Positions 38,371 through 46,344 are shown, numbered from the stretch's first letter. The stretch is 64,000 bases of DNA from an uncultured Lachnospiraceae bacterium (GCA_947178125.1 CAMWXB010000002.1:1-64000); one strand, 5' to 3'. Notes: a model not told the origin generated them from the sequence alone. A program made the numbers and translations.

Positions 38371-40122
38371 ATGACGCATAAAGAAAAAGCCGTACAGCTT
38401 CTGCATCAGCAGTATCATTGCTCACAGGCACTATTCGGGGCCTTTGCGGAAGATTTCGGTCTGGATCTTAAGACCGCATTCAAGATCAGCACTTGTTTTG
38501 GCGGCGGCATGCGCCAGGGCGGAACCTGCGGCTGTATCACCGCATCTTTGCTGATACTCGGAATGGCGCTCGGCTTCTATGATTCCCAGGACCGGGAGCA
38601 GGAAATATACGGCAACAAGAAGACGGAAGAATTTATACGCCTTTTTACGGAGAAAATGAACGGCGCCGTCAACTGCCGGGATATTCTGGGCAAAGATATC
38701 TCCAAACCGGAAGAAATGGCAGTCATCCGTAAAGAAGGACTGATTCTTCAAAAATGTCCGAGGGCGTTGAGCCTCAGCATCGATATTCTGGAAGAAATGC
38801 TGGCAGAAGTGCTCAAGGACAAAACGGAAAGCGCGCTCTCTTCGGAAGATATTCCCGAGGATGACGAAATGCAGAGCATCCTGAAAGGACTTGCCAAATT
38901 AAAACACTTTCGGAGAAATATCAACAATCTTCTGTATGCCTCCGCAAAGGAGATTGCCTTCATCCAGTTCGATATTTCCAAATTTAAAATCGTCAATGAT
39001 CTATACGGTGAAAGATTCGGCGATGAAATCCTGGACTTTATCAGACGGCAGCTTTCGGAAATCTGTCGTCCCGAACAATACTTTATCAATCTGCGCAGCG
39101 ATGTCTTTATGGTCGTAACAGAATACGACAATGACGAAGAACTGATACGGTTCATCCGCCAGATAGACGAACGGATCAACTGTTTTAAAGATATTAAGCT
39201 TCACATTACCTTCGGCGTGTATACAGTAGAGGATAAGGTCGCAGAACTGCGGCAGATGGAAGACCGGGCGGCCATGGCAAGAAAAGCGGCCAAGAACAAC
39301 ATCCTGACCAATATCCTTTTTTATAAAGAGCAGTTCAAGGAAACTTTATATAACAGAAAATTTATTGAGGAAAACATGGAGACAGCCATCGAAGAAGAAC
39401 AGTTCATGATGTATCTCCAGCCCAAATACAGCATAACCAAAAATGAAATCATTGGTGCGGAAGCCCTTGTCAGATGGCGTCATCCGAAGCGCGGCATGAT
39501 CTATCCGGACCAGTTCATTCCCATCATAGAAGAGAATGGTTTCATTAAGAAAGTAGACTACTACATATGGAGAAAAGCATGTCATTTTATTAAAAAGTGT
39601 GCAGAAATCGGCATCCACTCCTGCCCCATCTCCGTTAATGTATCAAGAATCCATCTGCGCGATAATGAATGTATTCAGGTACTTTCCGATTTGATCGCAG
39701 AAAGCGGCATTTCCAAGAAGCTTCTGGAACTGGAAATCACGGAAACAGCCGATAACCAGCAGGTCAGCATGAAAGCATTTCAATTAAAAGACGAAGGCTT
39801 TACCCTGTTGATGGATGATTTCGGAAGCGGCTACTCATCTCTGAACATCCTTCTGGAAACGCCTTTTGACGTCATCAAGCTGGACCGGAAATTTATAGAG
39901 AACATGATGGTATCAGGAAAAGGAAGAATGATACTGGAGCAGGTCGTTTCCATGGCGGACAAACTGGAGCTCGGACTCCTCGCAGAAGGCGTCGAAACGA
40001 AAGACCAGATTGATCTGCTGCAGCGCATCGGCTGTGACCAGGTGCAGGGTTACTATTATGCAAAACCTATGCCGGAAGATGCTTTTTTTGAACTGCTGAA
40101 GGAACAAACTGTAAAACAATAA
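38371..40122 (+). CDS. C_GCAxxG_C_C redox domain fused to GGDEF-EAL (cyclic-di-GMP phosphodiesterase)
   Basis: A 583-residue fusion. Residues 1-135 match the C_GCAxxG_C_C family: Cys17 (HCSQAL), FGGGMRQGGTCGC (Cys53, Cys55), NCRDILG (Cys102) and KCP (Cys129). A GGDEF fold (about 185-320) has NLRSDVFMVV in place of the active site and is likely inactive. The EAL domain (about 340-575) keeps the catalytic set: EALVRW, NVSRIHL, ELEITET, DDFGSGYSSL, AEGVET and QGYYYAKP. So it probably breaks down cyclic-di-GMP, with the Cys domain possibly sensing redox state. GGAGG precedes the start. Confidence 0.9.
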   Translation: MTHKEKAVQLLHQQYHCSQALFGAFAEDFGLDLKTAFKISTCFGGGMRQGGTCGCITASLLILGMALGFYDSQDREQEIYGNKKTEEFIRLFTEKMNGAVNCRDILGKDISKPEEMAVIRKEGLILQKCPRALSLSIDILEEMLAEVLKDKTESALSSEDIPEDDEMQSILKGLAKLKHFRRNINNLLYASAKEIAFIQFDISKFKIVNDLYGERFGDEILDFIRRQLSEICRPEQYFINLRSDVFMVVTEYDNDEELIRFIRQIDERINCFKDIKLHITFGVYTVEDKVAELRQMEDRAAMARKAAKNNILTNILFYKEQFKETLYNRKFIEENMETAIEEEQFMMYLQPKYSITKNEIIGAEALVRWRHPKRGMIYPDQFIPIIEENGFIKKVDYYIWRKACHFIKKCAEIGIHSCPISVNVSRIHLRDNECIQVLSDLIAESGISKKLLELEITETADNQQVSMKAFQLKDEGFTLLMDDFGSGYSSLNILLETPFDVIKLDRKFIENMMVSGKGRMILEQVVSMADKLELGLLAEGVETKDQIDLLQRIGCDQVQGYYYAKPMPEDAFFELLKEQTVKQ

Positions 40123-40137
40123 AGAAATGTTGCCGGA

Positions 40138-40174
40138 AAATCGGCCGCACCCCCTTCGGGAATGCGGCCGATTT
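40138..40174. terminator. Hairpin between the convergent EAL and flagellin genes
   Basis: AAATCGGCCGCA and TGCGGCCGATTT make a perfect 12-bp stem. T runs on either side are short, so it is a moderate bidirectional terminator. Confidence 0.7.
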
Positions 40175-40267
40175 GGCAATACACGCTGCAATGAACTCTG
40201 AAAAAAACATATATCACGGTACTTACTTGACCATTTTCTGTACCACTGTGATTTACTGCCGGAAAGA

Positions 40268-41347
40268 TTATCCGAGCAGCGACAGCGCCAGCTGATTGCT
40301 CTGATTTGCCTGGGACAGCATGGACGTACCAGCCTGCTGCAAAATGCTGTTGTTCGAGTATTTGACCATCTCGGTAGCGATATCCGTATCACGAATCGCG
40401 GATTCAGCCGATGTGGTGTTCTCAACGATATTATCCAGGTTATTGATCGTATGTTCGAGCCTGTTCTGAATTGCACCGAGGTCGGAACGCTGCTGGGATA
40501 CTAAGGACAATGCCCCCTTGACGAATGCGTTCAGAGAGTTGAAATCCTGTGCTGTAGCAACTCTGTCAGCAGCACCGGGAACAAGTCTCATAAATGTATT
40601 CATGATCTTTATAGCCAAGTCACTATCAAGAGTTTTTGTATTATAACCAGTCGCACTGATTACCTTCCATGTCTGCACAGTTTTAGTTGATGCACTGCCG
40701 ATAATTCCCGTTGTCTTTTTATCTGCGGTTGCATCTGTTTTTCCTGTAGTCGTTACCAACTTATAAGTTGACAATGTACCCGTAACTGTACCCTCTTTCA
40801 GATTTCTAAAAGTAACCTTTGTATACAGCTTAGTGTCAATATTATTGGCAAGACCAAACATACTCATATTCGCAATACTGATATTGATATGCTGACCAGC
40901 TTCTGCTCCGACCTGAAGGCCCTTGATAAAGGAACCGTCTAACAGATTCATCTCGTTAAAGGTCGTTGTACTCTGAACACGGTCAATTTCACTCATCAGC
41001 TGTCCGATTTCAGCCTGAATGGATGCGCGGTCTGTCGTCGTAAGCGTTCCGTTCTCGCCCTTAACAGCCAGTTCGTTCATTCTCTGTAACATGTCCTGAA
41101 CTTCCGCCAATGCGCCTTCTGCTGTCTGCACGGTAGAGATACCATCCTGTGCGTTTGCAGATGCCTGTGTAAGACCTCTGATCTGACGTCTCATCTTCTC
41201 GGAAATCGCAAGACCCGCTGCATCGTCTGCTGCACGGTTGATCTTATAACCGGAAGACAGTCTCTCTGTTGATTTTGCCTGTGCACTTGTTGTAAGACCA
41301 AGCATTCTGTTAGAATTCATCGCTGTAATGTTGTGTTGTACTACCAT
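40268..41347 (-). CDS. hag: Flagellin
   Basis: A 359-residue flagellar filament protein. The N-terminal D0/D1 region (MVVQHNITAMNSNRMLG, ERLSSGYKINRAADDAAGLA) and the C-terminal one (AESAIRDTDIATEMVKYSN, LSQANQSNQLALSLLG) are conserved; the Thr-rich centre (about 180-260) is the variable surface part. AAGGAGGTAACTAT precedes the ATG, a very strong site. A sigma-28 promoter lies just upstream and csrA ends 110 bases before, as is common for hag-csrA control. Confidence 0.97.
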   Translation of the reverse strand: MVVQHNITAMNSNRMLGLTTSAQAKSTERLSSGYKINRAADDAAGLAISEKMRRQIRGLTQASANAQDGISTVQTAEGALAEVQDMLQRMNELAVKGENGTLTTTDRASIQAEIGQLMSEIDRVQSTTTFNEMNLLDGSFIKGLQVGAEAGQHINISIANMSMFGLANNIDTKLYTKVTFRNLKEGTVTGTLSTYKLVTTTGKTDATADKKTTGIIGSASTKTVQTWKVISATGYNTKTLDSDLAIKIMNTFMRLVPGAADRVATAQDFNSLNAFVKGALSLVSQQRSDLGAIQNRLEHTINNLDNIVENTTSAESAIRDTDIATEMVKYSNNSILQQAGTSMLSQANQSNQLALSLLG

Positions 41348-41383
41348 ATAGTTACCTCCTTGTTTTGTGCCGCCGCAAATCCT

Positions 41384-41410
41384 TTTACGGCATTGTTAAT
41401 TTAATTTTTA
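41384..41410 (-). promoter_or_regulatory. Sigma-28 (sigma-D) promoter of flagellin
   Basis: On the minus strand TAAA, 15 bases, GCCGTAAA; the consensus for flagellar sigma factors is TAAA-N15-GCCGATAA. It is 37 bases before the flagellin start. The same bases could pair as GCCGTAAA-AGGA-TTTGCGGC in a message read through from csrA, giving a GGA loop as CsrA prefers. A second GGA is in the ribosome binding site. Confidence 0.85.
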
Positions 41411-41457
41411 TAATAAACCCAAAGCCCCCAGGACAGCTCCGGGTCATTATCTTCTTT

Positions 41458-41748
41458 TTATCTCGTACCGGCTGCTTTTTTCGGCTTTCTCTGCGCCGCA
41501 TCGTTTACGACAATCTTCTTTTTCCGATACCGTTCCGGCAAATCCGGCACCGCCTGATAATGCGGCAATTCTGCCTTCTCTTCCGGATTCTTTACACTGT
41601 TTTCCACGACCTTGCTCCGGACAACATTCAATTCCTTCGGTATATCCAGCATGATGCGTGTGTGATTTTTACTGCCGCCGAGAAAAATGATCTTAATATC
41701 GTCGCCGATCATCAGATAATCTTCCGGCCCTACAGTCAGTCTTAACAT
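41458..41748 (-). CDS. csrA: CsrA-like translational regulator with a C-terminal extension
   Basis: A 96-residue protein. Residues 1-50 fit the CsrA fold (MLRLTVGPEDYLMIGDDIKI, then IMLDIPKELNVVRSKVVEN), with the RNA-contact Arg of the VxRxxV motif kept. The N terminus lacks the usual LSRK and the protein is about 25 residues longer than normal, with a basic tail (RYRKKKIVVNDAAQRKPKKA). GGAGG lies 7 bases before ATG 41748. It probably represses flagellin translation, by analogy with Bacillus CsrA-Hag; no fliW is in view. Confidence 0.85.
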   Translation of the reverse strand: MLRLTVGPEDYLMIGDDIKIIFLGGSKNHTRIMLDIPKELNVVRSKVVENSVKNPEEKAELPHYQAVPDLPERYRKKKIVVNDAAQRKPKKAAGTR

Positions 41749-41794
41749 AATGAAACCTCCCTGCTTTCCCCGGCTGCTCCGGGTGCTTCCCTGC

Positions 41795-41826
41795 AATGCA
41801 ACTCTTTGTATAAAAATGTTGCATTT
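41795..41826 (+). repeat. Left recombination site of the invertible segment
   Basis: A 32-bp site built as AATGCAAC, two bases, then TTTGTATAAAAATG and TTGCATTT. Arms ATGCAACTCTT and AAATGTTGCAT flank a 7-bp spacer TGTATAA. The right site at 42603-42634 is its inverted copy, with 30 of 32 bases the same. This is the normal form of a tyrosine-recombinase crossover site. It lies between csrA and the recombinase gene. Confidence 0.8.
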
Positions 41827-41906
41827 GATAATTGAAAACTTCCAATCGTCACCTGTTGTTTATCCTGTATGATCACAACAGAACAAATGTAAAGGAGAAA
41901 AAAACG

Positions 41907-42488
41907 ATGAGCGTAACTTATCCAATTAAGAACAGAAAACTGCTGGAACTATTTAAAGACTACTATGTTTCCACCAAACCCAATCCCCGCAATTACACGA
42001 TGATCGTCATGGGCCTGAACACAGCATTCAGGATTGGAGACCTTTTGCAGCTTCGATGGGACGATGTATATGATGAAAAGAAACGGGAATTTCGCAGACA
42101 CATCTGTATTACAGAACAGAAGACAGGAAAAGAACGAATTGTTGCAGTCAATCAGAACGAACAACAGGCGTTGGAACAATATTATAAAATACGCAGGCCG
42201 TCTGCACAGACAGATTATCTTTTTCAGAGCCAAAAATCAAAAGGAGCTCCGCTCTCCCGCTTTCAGGCCTATCGCATTATTAAGGAAGCCGCGAAGAACA
42301 CCGGCCTTGAAGAACATATCGGCTGCCACTCTCTCCGAAAAACTTTTGGCTATCATGCCTGGAAGCAGGGCACACAGCCAGCCATGCTGATGAATCTCTA
42401 CAACCACTCTTCCTATCAGGTGACACAGCGATATCTTGGCATCGAGCAGGACGAGCGGGATCATGTTTATCTTCATATCGAATTGTGA
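41907..42488 (+). CDS. Small tyrosine recombinase (FimB/FimE-like invertase)
   Basis: A 193-residue recombinase made only of the catalytic domain. The catalytic residues are visible: Arg in AFRIGDLLQLRW, Lys near QKTGKER, HSLRKTFGYH (HxxR), His in NHSSYQVT and the nucleophile Tyr in QRYLGI. It lacks the N-terminal core-binding domain of XerC/D, and its size matches FimB/FimE, which flip the fim promoter. AAAGGAG precedes ATG 41907. It sits inside the segment it would invert. Confidence 0.9.
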   Translation: MSVTYPIKNRKLLELFKDYYVSTKPNPRNYTMIVMGLNTAFRIGDLLQLRWDDVYDEKKREFRRHICITEQKTGKERIVAVNQNEQQALEQYYKIRRPSAQTDYLFQSQKSKGAPLSRFQAYRIIKEAAKNTGLEEHIGCHSLRKTFGYHAWKQGTQPAMLMNLYNHSSYQVTQRYLGIEQDERDHVYLHIEL

Positions 42489-42559
42489 TGTATTTCTGGC
42501 TGCTCTATGTTCTAATGGAAAAGTTTTTGAAAAAATTTGAAATTTTTTAAATTCGGCTA

Positions 42560-42586
42560 TAAAGTATCCTCAAATAGGACCGATAT
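42560..42586 (+). promoter_or_regulatory. Sigma-28-like promoter at the edge of the invertible segment
   Basis: TAAA (42560-42563), 15 bases, ACCGATAT (42579-42586), against the flagellar consensus TAAA-N15-GCCGATAT; one mismatch in twelve defined bases. It points right, towards the right recombination site 17 bases away and, beyond it, antisense into the 3' end of the dCMP deaminase gene. After inversion it would read into csrA. Confidence 0.65.
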
Positions 42587-42602
42587 ATAAAGTGTAACTA
42601 AA

Positions 42603-42634
42603 AAATGCAACATTTTTATACAAAATGTTGCATT
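42603..42634 (-). repeat. Right recombination site of the invertible segment
   Basis: Inverted copy of the site at 41795-41826. Here the arms ATGCAACATTT and AAATGTTGCAT are a perfect 11-bp pair around the spacer TTATACA, which reads TGTATAA on the minus strand. Because the arms are perfect, the region (42601-42637) would also fold as an A/T-rich hairpin followed by T, and may end the recombinase message. Confidence 0.8.
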
Positions 42635-42752
42635 TTTATTATGCCAAAAAACTTCTCAAATATACACTGGCTGAAAATATCAATGTATTAAATGTGTTAA
42701 AAGAAGAAATCAACGGCGCAGCCTGGGAAACTGCCTCAGCACAAAACAAATT

Positions 42753-43268
42753 CTATTCTCTGGATAACGGAACGGTTTCTGCGGCTTCCTTATACCATTC
42801 AAGCTCCGCCGCGGGAATCGTCAGAAAATTATCCTCACCTTCCCCCACCCGCAGAATCACATTCCGGATACCGGCCTGAATGATCATTCGGGCGCATAAA
42901 GGACAGGGCTTCGCTTTATGCACCGAACAGTCCTCCGGATTGATGCCTGCCAGATACAAATCGGCTCCAAGTGTCTGTTCTCTGGAACAGTTCAGCAGTG
43001 CATTTGCCTCCGCATGAATCGCGCGGCAGATTTCATATCCTTCTCCCTGGTGCATATTTCTGGGAATCCTTGGACATATGCCGGTATCGCAGCAATTCTC
43101 GAATCCGCGCGGTGAACCGTTATATCCTGTAGAAATGACCGCGTCATCTTTGACAATGACCGCGCCATATTTTCGTTTGATACAGGTACTCCTATATGCA
43201 AAAGCTTCCGCGCAGTTCAGATAAGTATCGCTCTTGGAAATTCTTTTATTCGCCTGTGGTTTTACCAT
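42753..43268 (-). CDS. dCMP deaminase
   Basis: A 171-residue zinc enzyme that converts dCMP to dUMP, the substrate for thymidylate synthase. Zinc motifs HAEANALLNC and CPLCARM are present, with the substrate loop TGYNGSPRGFENC. The start at 43268 (MVKPQANKRISK) lies 10 bases after GGAGG; an ATG between them is too close. ThyX, the next enzyme in the pathway, is encoded about 1.2 kb away on the same strand. Confidence 0.93.
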   Translation of the reverse strand: MVKPQANKRISKSDTYLNCAEAFAYRSTCIKRKYGAVIVKDDAVISTGYNGSPRGFENCCDTGICPRIPRNMHQGEGYEICRAIHAEANALLNCSREQTLGADLYLAGINPEDCSVHKAKPCPLCARMIIQAGIRNVILRVGEGEDNFLTIPAAELEWYKEAAETVPLSRE

Positions 43269-43348
43269 AAAAAACATGCCTCCATTTGTAACAGCACTGC
43301 CCTGCCGCCGAACTATTACTTCCATTTCAAAAACACAATAGCAAACGA

Positions 43349-43400
43349 TAGACAGATTGTCAAGTTACGCTTATAATGATAATGTCTGCCATACAGACAT
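43349..43400 (+). promoter_or_regulatory. Promoter and possible operator of yeiH
   Basis: TAGACA (43349-43354) and TATAAT (43372-43377) are 17 bases apart. Directly after comes ATGTCTG-ccata-CAGACAT (43382-43400), a perfect 7-bp inverted repeat at the expected transcription start. It may bind a regulator. Confidence 0.5.
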
Positions 43401-43428
43401 AAAATAATAAGGAGGCATTGTTATCAAA

Positions 43429-44466
43429 ATGAAATTTTTAGAAAAAAACTGGAAAGGAATCCTGCTCTGTCTGGCTATCTCAATACCCTCATGGTTCCTC
43501 GGAAAACAGTTCCCCATCATCGGCGGCGCTGTCATCGCCATTATCGCCGGCATGGTCATCACACTATTCATTAAAAACAAAACGCCCTTCGAACAGGGCA
43601 TCAAATTTACTTCCAAAAAAGTATTACAATGGGCTGTCATCCTGCTGGGTTTCGGCATGAACCTGACCGTTATCTTACAGACCGGAAAACAATCGCTGCC
43701 CATTATCATCAGCACGATTGCAGCTTCCCTCGTTATCGCATACGTTTTACATAAGGCAATGCACATTCCGGGTAAGATTTCCACACTGGTAGGCGTAGGC
43801 TCTTCTATCTGCGGCGGTTCCGCCATCGCGGCAACTGCTCCCGTCATCGACGCGGACGATGAAGAAGTCGCACAGGCCATTTCCGTTATCTTTTTCTTCA
43901 ACGTACTGGCGGCATTACTTTTCCCGACCTTCGGAAAACTGGTCGGCTTTGCCACCAATACGGGAGAAGCATTCGGCATCTTTGCCGGAACGGCCGTAAA
44001 CGACACCTCTTCCGTTACGGCGGCGGCTTCTACCTGGGACAGCATGTGGGGACTCGGCTCTGCGACACTCGACACTGCAGTCACCGTTAAGCTTACCCGT
44101 ACCCTCGCCATCATCCCGATCACCCTCGTGCTTGCCATGCTCCGCACAAGAAAGGAAAAACAAAGCGGCGAGGAAGGAAAAAAGGTCAGCTTAAAACAGA
44201 TATTCCCCTTTTTCATCCTCTACTTCATCGCTGCCTCCATCATTACCACCATCGCGGTCTCCGCAGGCGTAGATGCGGGCATATTCAATCCGGTAAAGGA
44301 ACTGAGCAAATTCTTTATCATCCTCGCCATGAGCGCCATTGGTTTAAATACCGATATCGTCAAACTGATCAAAACGGGCGGAAAGCCGATTGTCATGGGC
44401 TTTTGCTGCTGGGTAGGCATCACCGGCGTCAGTCTGCTGATGCAGCACCTGCTCGGAATATGGTAA
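43429..44466 (+). CDS. yeiH: YeiH-family putative sulfate exporter
   Basis: A 345-residue inner-membrane protein of the UPF0324/YeiH family (PF03601), with about ten membrane segments. Family-typical stretches are [19 protein letters not shown] and [15 protein letters not shown]. In other bacteria members are linked to sulfur-compound export, but the substrate here is not shown by the sequence. The spacing between GGAGG and ATG 43429 is unusually long (13 bases). Confidence 0.88.
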   Translation: MKFLEKNWKGILLCLAISIPSWFLGKQFPIIGGAVIAIIAGMVITLFIKNKTPFEQGIKFTSKKVLQWAVILLGFGMNLTVILQTGKQSLPIIISTIAASLVIAYVLHKAMHIPGKISTLVGVGSSICGGSAIAATAPVIDADDEEVAQAISVIFFFNVLAALLFPTFGKLVGFATNTGEAFGIFAGTAVNDTSSVTAAASTWDSMWGLGSATLDTAVTVKLTRTLAIIPITLVLAMLRTRKEKQSGEEGKKVSLKQIFPFFILYFIAASIITTIAVSAGVDAGIFNPVKELSKFFIILAMSAIGLNTDIVKLIKTGGKPIVMGFCCWVGITGVSLLMQHLLGIW

Positions 44467-44472
44467 AACCGA

Positions 44473-44500
44473 TAAAAAGCGCAGACTCCACAGCCTGCGC
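44473..44500 (-). terminator. Terminator of thyX
   Basis: On the minus strand GCGCAG and CTGCGC close a loop and are followed by TTTTTA, 15 bases past the thyX stop. Confidence 0.7.
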
Positions 44501-44514
44501 GATTACCGCCCTTT

Positions 44515-45189
44515 TTATGTACGTTTACCTTTTCTGCCGCAGGACCTTGCCTCCGTACAATAGCCGTATTCCTCGCATTTCGGCACAAAATAATGTTCTG
44601 TCAGGTAACGCCATTCCTCAGAATAGGCACCAAGTGCCGCTGTCATATCGTTCATCAGTTTCCTATATTCCCAGTATGCCCGCATACAAAGGCGCTGATG
44701 CGCCATATCGATCAGGTTTCTGAGATTCGTGCGGAATACCACCTTGCTTTCCATTCCAAGCGGAAGGAGCATTGCAATGTCCTCTCCCGGTATTCCCAGT
44801 TCTTCCAGTTTCTGCATCGCCTTTAAGATTTCATCCATTGCACCATTATAGATTTCATTCGCTTCGCTGCTATTTTCAATCTGCGGCGGAACGATATAAG
44901 GGAACCCCTTCCGATAATTGATATATCTGGTAGACGCCTGTAATCTTGTGGGACCGCCGCCGATATGTGTATACAATTCCCGGATGACTCTCGCAGAATA
45001 GCCGTCTATGACCATATATACCTGCGGATATTCCCAGGTCCTTCCATGCCCGGATGTCAGGCAGTTCATACCCCTTTTATAATTCTTGTCCGCGTCTGAG
45101 ATATCCGCTCCCCAACAGACGCCTGCCTCTCTTCCGATCAGGCTGATCGGGTCGATGGTCGTTTCATTTTGTATGATTATTTTACTCAT
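44515..45189 (-). CDS. thyX: Flavin-dependent thymidylate synthase ThyX
   Basis: A 224-residue FAD enzyme making dTMP from dUMP. The substrate region RLQASTRYINYRKGFPY corresponds to the family's RHR-xxS motif region, and the C-terminal half has HQRLCMRAYWEYRKLM. The N-terminal SLIGREAGVCWG is typical of the clostridial branch. The start at 45189 (MSKIIIQNET) follows AAAGGA. Works downstream of the nearby dCMP deaminase. Confidence 0.9.
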   Translation of the reverse strand: MSKIIIQNETTIDPISLIGREAGVCWGADISDADKNYKRGMNCLTSGHGRTWEYPQVYMVIDGYSARVIRELYTHIGGGPTRLQASTRYINYRKGFPYIVPPQIENSSEANEIYNGAMDEILKAMQKLEELGIPGEDIAMLLPLGMESKVVFRTNLRNLIDMAHQRLCMRAYWEYRKLMNDMTAALGAYSEEWRYLTEHYFVPKCEEYGYCTEARSCGRKGKRT

Positions 45190-45364
45190 GCTATAGTTTG
45201 TCCTTTCTTTTACTGCTATCATATCACATAAATCACAGACACAAACGTCCGTAATCATTATTCGTCATTCACCAAATATACGGGCATTCCCCGCTAAAGC
45301 CCATTATACCTCATGGAACTATGTAAAGCAAAGATATTTCAGTTTTTATTTTTCTTTATTTCAG

Positions 45365-45429
45365 TTGCAAAAATCGAACAAATGTTTTAATATATTCTAT
45401 ATCGGTCAGAAAACTGCCTTTCTCTGACC
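45365..45429 (+). promoter_or_regulatory. Promoter and inverted repeat before the amino-acid ABC operon
   Basis: TTGCAA (45365-45370) and TAATAT (45388-45393) are 17 bases apart. GGTCAGA (45404-45410) and TCTGACC (45423-45429) form a perfect inverted repeat just past the likely start site. It could be an operator or a 5' hairpin. Confidence 0.5.
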
Positions 45430-45460
45430 CGAACATCGAAACACAGAAGGAGAACTGATT

Positions 45461-46342
45461 ATGAAAAAATGGATCTGTTTGTTTTACGTCTTATTACTCA
45501 CTTTCATGCTGTCCGGCTGCGGCGGCAGCGAAACTGCAGGCAATACGAATACTGCAGGAACAACAGGGGAAAATACCACAGAAGATACTGTAAAGAACAA
45601 TACCCCCGAAACGGGGAAAACATTGACAGTCGCAATGGAACTCGCCTATCCGCCTTTTGAAACAAGGGACGATGCCGGAGAACCGACAGGCATCAGTGTC
45701 GATTTAATGAAAGCTTTCGGTGAATACAGCGGATATGATATCCGAATTGAAAATACTTCATGGGACGGGCTGATTCCTTCCCTGCAGACAGGCGCCGCGG
45801 ATATCGTGATCTCTTCCATGACGATAACGGAAGAACGCAAGGGGCTGGTCGATTTTTCAGACCCTTATGCCAATGCCCTGCTGGCAATCCTTGCCAATGC
45901 GGACTCCGATATCGCTTCCATCGATGACTTAAATCAATCCGGCAAAGTAGTTGCCGTAAAATCCGGCTCCACCGGACACATGTATGCGGAAAAAAATCTC
46001 CCGGAAGCCAAGCTTCTTGTCCTGCCGGATGAAAGCGCCTGCGTAACGGAAGTCGCTCAGGGACGTGCGGACGGTTTTATCTACGACCAGCTCACCATCT
46101 ACCGCAACTGGCAGAATAACCCGGACACCACGAGCGCTGTCTTTATCCCCTTCCAGGATGTTGAACAATGGGGAATTGCCGTGCAGAAGGGAAATGAAGA
46201 ACTGTTAAGTCAGCTCAATGCGTTTCTTGCGGAATTTCAGGCAAACGGCGGCTACGAAGAATTGACCGAAAAATATCTTGCGGAAGAGAAAAAAGCTTTT
46301 GATGAACTCAATTTCCAGTGGTTCTTTGATATGAAAGAATAG
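45461..46342 (+). CDS. Amino-acid ABC transporter substrate-binding lipoprotein
   Basis: A 293-residue lipoprotein with signal peptide and lipobox LSGC (Cys20), then a Thr/Asn/Glu linker and a type-II periplasmic-binding fold (about 50-280). It has AMELAYPPFETRDDAGEPTGISVDLMKAF and the signature SSMTITEERKGLVDFSDPY typical of polar amino-acid binders. AGAAGGAG precedes ATG 45461. Permease and ATPase follow. The exact amino acid is not predictable. Confidence 0.93.
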   Translation: MKKWICLFYVLLLTFMLSGCGGSETAGNTNTAGTTGENTTEDTVKNNTPETGKTLTVAMELAYPPFETRDDAGEPTGISVDLMKAFGEYSGYDIRIENTSWDGLIPSLQTGAADIVISSMTITEERKGLVDFSDPYANALLAILANADSDIASIDDLNQSGKVVAVKSGSTGHMYAEKNLPEAKLLVLPDESACVTEVAQGRADGFIYDQLTIYRNWQNNPDTTSAVFIPFQDVEQWGIAVQKGNEELLSQLNAFLAEFQANGGYEELTEKYLAEEKKAFDELNFQWFFDMKE

Positions 46343-46344
46343 CG

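Larger units (their letters stand above)
41827..42602. mobile_element. Predicted invertible DNA segment carrying its own recombinase
   Basis: The segment between the two inverted 32-bp sites holds the recombinase gene and, at its right end, an outward-facing sigma-28-like promoter. Because the 7-bp spacers are identical only in inverted orientation, recombination between the sites would flip about 800 bp rather than delete it. After a flip the promoter would face csrA and flagellin. In the present orientation I see no strong csrA promoter, only a weak TATACA -10 within the left site. Confidence 0.7.

Noticed and set aside
42601-42637. The palindrome after the recombinase as only a terminator
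   Set aside because: It could end transcription, but the same sequence with the same spacer occurs inverted upstream of the gene, where a terminator for it would make no sense; a recombination site explains both.
42625-42879. An 84-residue plus-strand frame starting in the right recombination site (MLHFYYAKKLLKYTLAEN)
   Set aside because: No ribosome binding site, its start lies inside the repeat, and its second half is antisense to dCMP deaminase. It may be a gene remnant but cannot be supported.
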